Origin: CANQDT01 sp051878935
GTDB taxonomy: Bacteria; Bacillota; Clostridia; Lachnospirales; Lachnospiraceae
Direction of reading: 5' to 3'
Assembly (NCBI GenBank): GCA_051878935.1
Contig: JBJELB010000108.1
Span: forward strand, 1 to 26,216
DNA length: 26,216 nucleotides
Made by a program: the position numbers and the translations under genes
Shown: one piece after another, positions 22,089 to 26,216 of the stretch
Layout: each line of letters opens with the position of its first letter
Position numbering within the stretch: the first letter of the stretch is position 1
The notes under the pieces: generated by a model
The model's input: only the letters and a program-made list of their open reading frames with translations
What the model was told of the DNA's origin: nothing
Database searches by the model: none

Positions 22089-22376
22089 CTAAGCTTCGTC
22101 TTTGACAACTAAGTATCTGAGAACATTATCCATGATACGAATACGAGATTCGATTTCTGCCGGGCATGTAGTCTCTGCATCGAATTTGATGAAGTAGTAG
22201 TAGCCTTCGTTCATCTTCTGAATTTCGTAAGCTAATCTCTTCTTACCCCATTCATCAACGTTAGTAATCGTGCCGCCGAAATTAGTAACCAATGCTTTTA
22301 CTTTTTCAACAACTTCTGTTCTAGCGTCATCTTCGATTTTTGCATTAACGACTAGTGCTAATTCATATTTACTCAT
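22089..22376 (-). CDS. rpsF: 30S ribosomal protein S6 (bS6)
   Basis: The 95-residue S6 starts MSKYELALVVNAKIEDDART and contains the conserved TNVDEWGKKRLAYEIQKMNEGYYYF, ending in RYLVVKDEA. It forms a heterodimer with S18 on the 30S platform. First gene of the operon, with AGGAGG 10 nt before the ATG at 22376 and its own promoter. A leader hairpin precedes it and may mediate S6:S18 feedback. Confidence 0.98.
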   Translation of the reverse strand: MSKYELALVVNAKIEDDARTEVVEKVKALVTNFGGTITNVDEWGKKRLAYEIQKMNEGYYYFIKFDAETTCPAEIESRIRIMDNVLRYLVVKDEA

Positions 22377-22404
22377 CGTCTATTGCACCTCCTTTTGGTC
22401 TCTG

Positions 22405-22425
22405 GCTCTTCCACCACGGAAGAAC
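22405..22425 (-). promoter_or_regulatory. Leader hairpin, possible S6:S18 autoregulatory element
   Basis: In the rpsF leader the minus-strand RNA forms GUUCUUCC-GUGGU-GGAAGAGC, an 8-bp stem with one U-G pair and a CCG at the loop junction. Family knowledge: bacterial rpsF leaders often carry a CCG-containing stem-loop bound by the S6:S18 complex. Only part of that consensus can be checked by eye. Confidence 0.45.
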
Positions 22426-22456
22426 AAGGAAAATAATTAACATATCACAAATTGGA

Positions 22457-22485
22457 ATTTTAGCATGTTTTGTCTATCATTGCAA
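22457..22485 (-). promoter_or_regulatory. rpsF operon promoter
   Basis: On the minus strand TTGCAA (22480-22485) and TAAAAT (22457-22462) are 17 bp apart, giving a leader of about 75 nt to the rpsF start. The -35 lies inside the last codons of the upstream DUF951 gene. Confidence 0.82.
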
Positions 22486-22653
22486 GTATTTTTTAAAATT
22501 CTTTTCCACAAGTTTACGTGGTACCGTTACCTGATGTCCACACCCACAGCATTTCAGGCGGAAATCCATTCCTACACGAATGATCTCCCATTTATTCGTT
22601 CCGCACGGATGCGGCTTCTTTAATTCTATCACCTGACCTATTTCAAAATTCAC
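22477..22653 (-). CDS. DUF951 family protein (YyzM-like)
   Basis: A 58-residue protein starting with GTG at 22653, reading VNFEIGQVIELKKPHPCGTN, then KWEIIRVGMDFRLKCCGCG and HQVTVPRKLV. The KKPHPCG and CxxCG motifs with RVGxDFRLKC define DUF951, a small probable zinc-ribbon family of unknown function. The GTG overlaps the glucosaminidase stop (GTGA), implying coupling. In Bacillus a DUF951 gene lies near the rpsF-ssb-rpsR operon as well. An AGGAG is 13 nt upstream, rather far. Confidence 0.88.
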   Translation of the reverse strand: MNFEIGQVIELKKPHPCGTNKWEIIRVGMDFRLKCCGCGHQVTVPRKLVEKNFKKYLQ

Positions 22654-24416
22654 GGTATCTGATTCACTCCTTCCTCCTGTATGTTGTCCACCTGTCCGGT
22701 ATTGCTTTCCGGTGACTCTATTATTGTCAGTGTTGTATCTTCCGTCGGTATCTCATCCGACGTCAGCGTCTTATCCGACACCAGCACTTCGTCCGATATC
22801 AGTTCTGACTCTTCTTTCGATGTTTCCTCTTCCTCTGTCAGAATCTCTTCCCCGGGAAGGACATCTTCTCCGGGGAAAACTTCATCAGACTCTGTTTCCG
22901 TCACACTTTCTTCTGCTTGATCATCTTCATGATCCGGATTTCTCTCCTCTTCTTCCTCCGATAACTCTTTTGCATCACGCGCAATCGTAATCGTATAGAT
23001 TTCTTTCGAGCCATCTGCTGCAATACCATACACTTTGATTTTAACGGTTGATTTCTTCAGTGCATAGCTCCCTGTGCCGCGAATCTTTGTTTTAGAACTG
23101 ATTGCCTTTGCTGAAACCACTACTTCATCTGCTTTTTCATCCACAGAAATGGAATAACTCTTTTTCTTATATCCAAATGAACGCAGTAGGTTTTCTTTTT
23201 CACCTTTTACCTTAACCTCTATCGACTTCAGGTAGCCGTTTGAATTCTTCCTCTTACCCGGCATCGCTGATTCTTTCTTCGGCATGCTCCGGTAAACCGG
23301 AATTACAAATAGGAAATCACTCTCAAGACACTCTGCCTGCCGATATGCCTGATAAGCAATGCCGGCTTCGGAAACCGGAGCCTGAATATTGGTCATATAC
23401 TGATGCCAGTACCCGCCTGCCGTACCCGAAACGCTCCATTTTTGAAAATAAACCGTATTCTGTCCCCGGTTAATATAATCTTCTCCTAAAAAAACAGCTC
23501 CGCCAATGATCGCACGCCACGGTGTATTCCATGGCCGTAGATATCCATTGCTGCCTGCTGCAAATGACAGACCACTCTGCATTGCACCACCGTTCGGATC
23601 ATCATTGGCACCTATATTGTAAAAATTGTAATAAGAAGAGCTTCCATTGGTACCCGCACCGCCCTGATATCCGACTTCCTGGATTACCCGAGTCGCCAGA
23701 TGATACGGACTTACTCCTGACTTCTTCGCTGCCTTCATAAAGGTTTTTGCATATTGCGGATTCGATTCCATGAAAGAACCCTGCAAAATCTTTTTCACTG
23801 CTCCTATTTTCTGAGAACCATCATAAATCAGAGATTCAAACTGAAAAATCTCTTTCTCATTCAGAAAATTACGCGGATCCATATAATATGCAACCGTTTG
23901 CTTTGATGGAGCATAATAACCTCCTGCATCCATCTCAGTAAAGGTATCCGTCGCTTCATCATAGGATCCCTTCTCCATCGAGAGCAATTCCGGCTGTCTC
24001 GCAGGATCAGCATGAATCGCGTTTCTTCCTACCTTGCTTTGTTCTTCTATACAATCCGTAAATGCTTCTTCCAGATGAAGCGCCTGAAAATCCCAATTCG
24101 GATGTTGCTTATGTAATAACTGAAGTGCTTCATGATAGCTCTCCGGAAACTGTTCTAACTGTTTCTTAAACGATAGCCTTTTGACCTTCTTTTGTTCCTT
24201 TTGTTTCTTCTTTTTCTTTTTTTTGTTTATCTTCTTCTCTTTCTTCTCAGGAACAGCTTCCTCTTCACAGGAACGATCCTCCTGTGTTATTTCCTGTTGC
24301 TGCGGTTGTACGGGATACCCCTGAAGCTTACACCCGTATGCCAATCCTCCACAGATGCCGATAAATAACAGCACCCATATGATTCCCGCTATTACCTGCT
24401 GTCTCACTGTTCTCAT
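22650..24416 (-). CDS. Membrane-anchored N-acetylglucosaminidase with charged tails
   Basis: A 588-residue cell-wall hydrolase. A membrane anchor (about residues 8-28) is followed by a Lys-rich segment with a run of seven lysines (about 58-80). The glucosaminidase domain spans about residues 85-385 and has VAYYMDPRNFLNE, IFQFESL, SPYHLATRVIQEVG (likely catalytic Glu247), YYNFYNIGA and RPWNTPWRAIIGGA. A cadherin-like beta-sandwich follows (about 395-485, NGYLKSIEV to YTITIAR). The last 100 residues are an acidic Ser/Asp/Glu tail with degenerate SDE repeats. The ATG at 24416 is chosen with AGGAG 8 nt upstream; the GTG at 24425 lacks a site. It is related to the divergent neighbour. Confidence 0.86.
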   Translation of the reverse strand: MRTVRQQVIAGIIWVLLFIGICGGLAYGCKLQGYPVQPQQQEITQEDRSCEEEAVPEKKEKKINKKKKKKKQKEQKKVKRLSFKKQLEQFPESYHEALQLLHKQHPNWDFQALHLEEAFTDCIEEQSKVGRNAIHADPARQPELLSMEKGSYDEATDTFTEMDAGGYYAPSKQTVAYYMDPRNFLNEKEIFQFESLIYDGSQKIGAVKKILQGSFMESNPQYAKTFMKAAKKSGVSPYHLATRVIQEVGYQGGAGTNGSSSYYNFYNIGANDDPNGGAMQSGLSFAAGSNGYLRPWNTPWRAIIGGAVFLGEDYINRGQNTVYFQKWSVSGTAGGYWHQYMTNIQAPVSEAGIAYQAYRQAECLESDFLFVIPVYRSMPKKESAMPGKRKNSNGYLKSIEVKVKGEKENLLRSFGYKKKSYSISVDEKADEVVVSAKAISSKTKIRGTGSYALKKSTVKIKVYGIAADGSKEIYTITIARDAKELSEEEEERNPDHEDDQAEESVTETESDEVFPGEDVLPGEEILTEEEETSKEESELISDEVLVSDKTLTSDEIPTEDTTLTIIESPESNTGQVDNIQEEGVNQIP

Positions 24417-24438
24417 ATTCTCCACTCCTAACCAGGCT

Positions 24439-24467
24439 ATTATAACAAACCACTTTTACAAACTCAA
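24439..24467 (-). promoter_or_regulatory. Promoter of the membrane-anchored glucosaminidase
   Basis: On the minus strand TTGAGT (24462-24467) and TATAAT (24439-24444) are 17 bp apart, ending 22 bp before the ATG at 24416. Confidence 0.8.
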
Positions 24468-24506
24468 TTCTTTCCCTGCGGAAAATCTAAGAATTATGTG
24501 AACTTT

Positions 24507-24535
24507 TTGTTACGTGGTATTTTTTGTGATATAAT
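24507..24535 (+). promoter_or_regulatory. Promoter of the secreted glucosaminidase
   Basis: TTGTTA (24507-24512) and TATAAT (24530-24535) are separated by 17 bp, about 65 bp before the ATG at 24601. The divergent promoter of the paralogous gene lies 40 bp away, so the two share one control region. Confidence 0.8.
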
Positions 24536-24600
24536 GAGTCTTGCAGTGATGTCCGCATGCGCGCATCAACATAAGACGAAAAAGCACATGGAGGTTACCT

Positions 24601-26025
24601 ATGAAGCACTACATCAAACAGCTATTATGCGGTGTGCTGGCATTGAGCCTGCTCATGCCGGTGTGCCATACATCTGCTGCTGAAGCATCACAGGCTTTTG
24701 CAGATTTTCCAAAAAGCTATCGCGAAGCTCTTTCGGATATCCATAAACAATATCCAAACTGGAAATTTATCGCCGTGGACACAGGCCTGGACTGGAATAC
24801 CGTCATTCAGAAAGAAAGCGCTGTTCGAGTGAATACCATCGAAAGCAACCTGCCAAACGGTGGTACCGTGAATGCCTGGAGTGTTCCTTTTTCTTATCTT
24901 TCAACAGACAGTGGAGCTTATAACTGGGCTACCGATACCTATACACTTATCGACGGAACAAACCGTTATACCCCTGAGAAAAGCGTTATTGCTTATTATA
25001 TGGATCCACGCAATTTTCTGACCCTGGATAAGATTTTTCAATTCGAATCCCTAGCTTATGATGAGGGACAGACCATAGAAGTTGTACGAAGTATTCTGAG
25101 TGATACCTTTATGAACGGAACATATTCCTATAAGAAAACAAAGAAGAATGGAAAAAAGAAGACCATAACGGAAGACTATGCAGAAACCTTTATGAAGGCA
25201 GGGAAAAACTCCGGCGTCAGTCCTTATTTCCTCGCCACACGCGTCAGACAGGAACTGGGACTTACCGGTTCTGCATCTGTCAGTGGTACAGTAAAAGGTT
25301 ATAAGGGATACTATAATTATTATAATATCGGAGCCAGTGACGGTGCAGGGTCAATTGAACGTGGTCTGCTGTACGCAAAAGGCGGTACGGAAAATGCAAC
25401 CACCTATAACCGTCCTTGGAACACTCCATACAAGGCGATTCTCGGCGGTGCTAACTGGATTGCAGAAGGATACATTCATGTAGGGCAGAATACAAAATAT
25501 TTTCAGAAATGGAGCGTTGTCGAAGAATCCAAGCTGTACTGGCATCAATATATGAGCAATATTCAGGCTCCTGTCTCGGAAGCTGCACGCTCCTATGAAG
25601 CATACCGGACATGTGACAGTCTGAATCAGGCCTTTGTGTTCCGCATCCCGGTTTACAACAATATGCCGGAAAATGCCTGCTCCTTACCAAAGATGTCCGG
25701 CAATCCTAACAGCTACGTGAAATCCGTATCCATCCAGGACAACAACGGTAAATCACTGGAAAAACAGTTAAATGAATCCTTTACATATTCCAAGAAATCA
25801 TACCAGTTAACAGTGGATAAATCCGTTTCCTCTGTTACCGTAAAAGGTACTCCGATCAGTCGGTTCGCTACCATGACTACAAACAATAAAACGGTGTCCC
25901 TCAACTTTGGCGAAACGAAAACCGTTAAGATTAAATGTAAATCGCAGAGCGGCAAAACAACTACATATTCTTTTAAAATTACACGGGAAGCCGCTCCAAC
26001 AGATGAAATTATCACAAATCAGTAA
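24601..26025 (+). CDS. Secreted N-acetylglucosaminidase with cadherin-like domain
   Basis: A 474-residue paralogue of the divergent neighbour. A signal peptide (about residues 1-27, cleavage near TSAAEA) replaces the membrane anchor. The catalytic domain repeats the same landmarks: IAYYMDPRNFLT, IFQFESLAYDEG, SPYFLATRVRQELG (likely catalytic Glu218), YYNYYNIGASDG, RPWNTPYKAILGGA and YWHQYMSNIQAPVSEA. A lysine-rich insertion (KKTKKNGKKK) sits before the catalytic helix. A cadherin-like beta-sandwich (about 370-465) ends the protein. GGAGG lies 6 nt before the ATG. Role: hydrolysis of cell-wall glycan, probably with its paralogue; the linkage cut is inferred. Confidence 0.88.
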   Translation: MKHYIKQLLCGVLALSLLMPVCHTSAAEASQAFADFPKSYREALSDIHKQYPNWKFIAVDTGLDWNTVIQKESAVRVNTIESNLPNGGTVNAWSVPFSYLSTDSGAYNWATDTYTLIDGTNRYTPEKSVIAYYMDPRNFLTLDKIFQFESLAYDEGQTIEVVRSILSDTFMNGTYSYKKTKKNGKKKTITEDYAETFMKAGKNSGVSPYFLATRVRQELGLTGSASVSGTVKGYKGYYNYYNIGASDGAGSIERGLLYAKGGTENATTYNRPWNTPYKAILGGANWIAEGYIHVGQNTKYFQKWSVVEESKLYWHQYMSNIQAPVSEAARSYEAYRTCDSLNQAFVFRIPVYNNMPENACSLPKMSGNPNSYVKSVSIQDNNGKSLEKQLNESFTYSKKSYQLTVDKSVSSVTVKGTPISRFATMTTNNKTVSLNFGETKTVKIKCKSQSGKTTTYSFKITREAAPTDEIITNQ

Positions 26026-26216
26026 CCGCCATACTCCCTTCATAAAAATATGCAGTTTGCCCCGGTGGAATGCCACTGACGGCGGTGTGTATCTGTTTTT
26101 TCGCTGACACCCCGGTTTTTAGAAAGACAAGCACTCCAATGAGCATCACGAAACGCGCCGCTGACTTGTTTGAGCCAACCGTTAGTGCTTTCAATATCTT
26201 TTTTAGGCACGCTTGC
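26012..26216 (-). CDS. Possible partial small exported protein, doubtful
   Basis: The minus-strand frame entering from the right edge stays open to a stop at 26012. It carries a hydrophobic stretch RFVMLIGVLVFLKTGVSA that looks like a signal peptide or anchor, followed by a short polar tail. It converges on and overlaps the glucosaminidase 3' end by 14 bp. A TTG at 26194 is the only nearby start and lacks a good ribosome-binding site. I do not recognise a family; it may be a chance frame. Confidence 0.25.
   Translation of the reverse strand, partial: QACLKKILKALTVGSNKSAARFVMLIGVLVFLKTGVSAKKQIHTAVSGIPPGQTAYFYEGSMAVTDL

Noticed and set aside
22712..22990. Plus-strand frames opposite the acidic tail of the glucosaminidase
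   Set aside because: Open only because the sense strand is made of repeated Glu/Asp/Ser codons; no start signals.
26040..26080. Small GTGG/CCAC stem after the secreted glucosaminidase as a terminator
   Set aside because: The stem is about four base pairs with no T-run directly after it, so it is too weak to call.

Overview
The window looks like chromosome of an anaerobic, low-GC, Gram-positive member of the Clostridia, most likely family Lachnospiraceae. Supporting this are strong Shine-Dalgarno sequences, the spore-cortex amidase CwlD, the ClpC adaptor MecA, a pyruvate formate-lyase operon with its own ferredoxin, GxW/FN3/cadherin-like secreted proteins typical of gut clostridia, and an F-type ATP synthase whose c subunit has sodium-binding residues. 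No rRNA, tRNA, CRISPR array or intact transposase was seen.

Layout. (1) Positions 1-8634, minus strand: one tightly packed cluster reading tsaC/ywlC (Sua5), a ywlE-like low-molecular-weight phosphatase, rpiB, atpZ, atpI, atpB, atpE, atpF, atpH, atpA, atpG, atpD and the 5' end of atpC. No intergenic gap is long enough for a terminator, and an extended -10 promoter lies just upstream of tsaC. The ywlE-like protein has lost its catalytic Cys and its general-acid Asp. (2) 8757-10612, plus strand: cwlD, then mecA with a strong promoter and a terminator shared with the convergent DUF1858 gene. (3) 10624-14537: a DUF1858 protein diverges from the fermentative operon pflB - glycyl-radical subunit - pflA - ferredoxin. 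PFL is encoded as two overlapping ORFs: the catalytic barrel with the Cys-Cys pair, and a separate 81-residue polypeptide carrying the radical glycine. A 100-N scaffold gap inside pflB is flanked by a 50-bp duplication and is almost certainly an assembly artefact. (4) 14539-15430: a RacA-like MerR-type protein whose promoter and ribosome-binding site each overlap one arm of a perfect inverted repeat.

(5) 15431-21270 is an AT-rich accessory region. It holds a roughly 370-bp fold-back (MITE-like or structured) element. Next comes a minus-strand five-gene cluster for a lipoprotein, a zinc-ribbon membrane protein, a DUF2085 membrane protein and two secreted proteins (PPC/FN3-like and ricin-type lectin). 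A divergent XRE regulator and a decayed Rpn-family nuclease fragment complete the region. (6) 21283-22485, minus strand: the conserved rpsF-ssb-rpsR operon with promoter, leader hairpin and terminator. (7) 22477-26025: a 58-residue DUF951 protein and two divergent paralogous N-acetylglucosaminidases with paired promoters; one is a membrane-anchored form with polylysine and acidic low-complexity segments. A partial, doubtful small ORF runs off the right edge.

Together the conserved parts cover energy coupling (probably Na+), mixed-acid/formate fermentation, tRNA t6A synthesis, cell-wall turnover and ribosomal/replication proteins. The points most worth checking are the split PFL, the degenerate YwlE-type protein, the fold-back element and the secreted-protein cluster.
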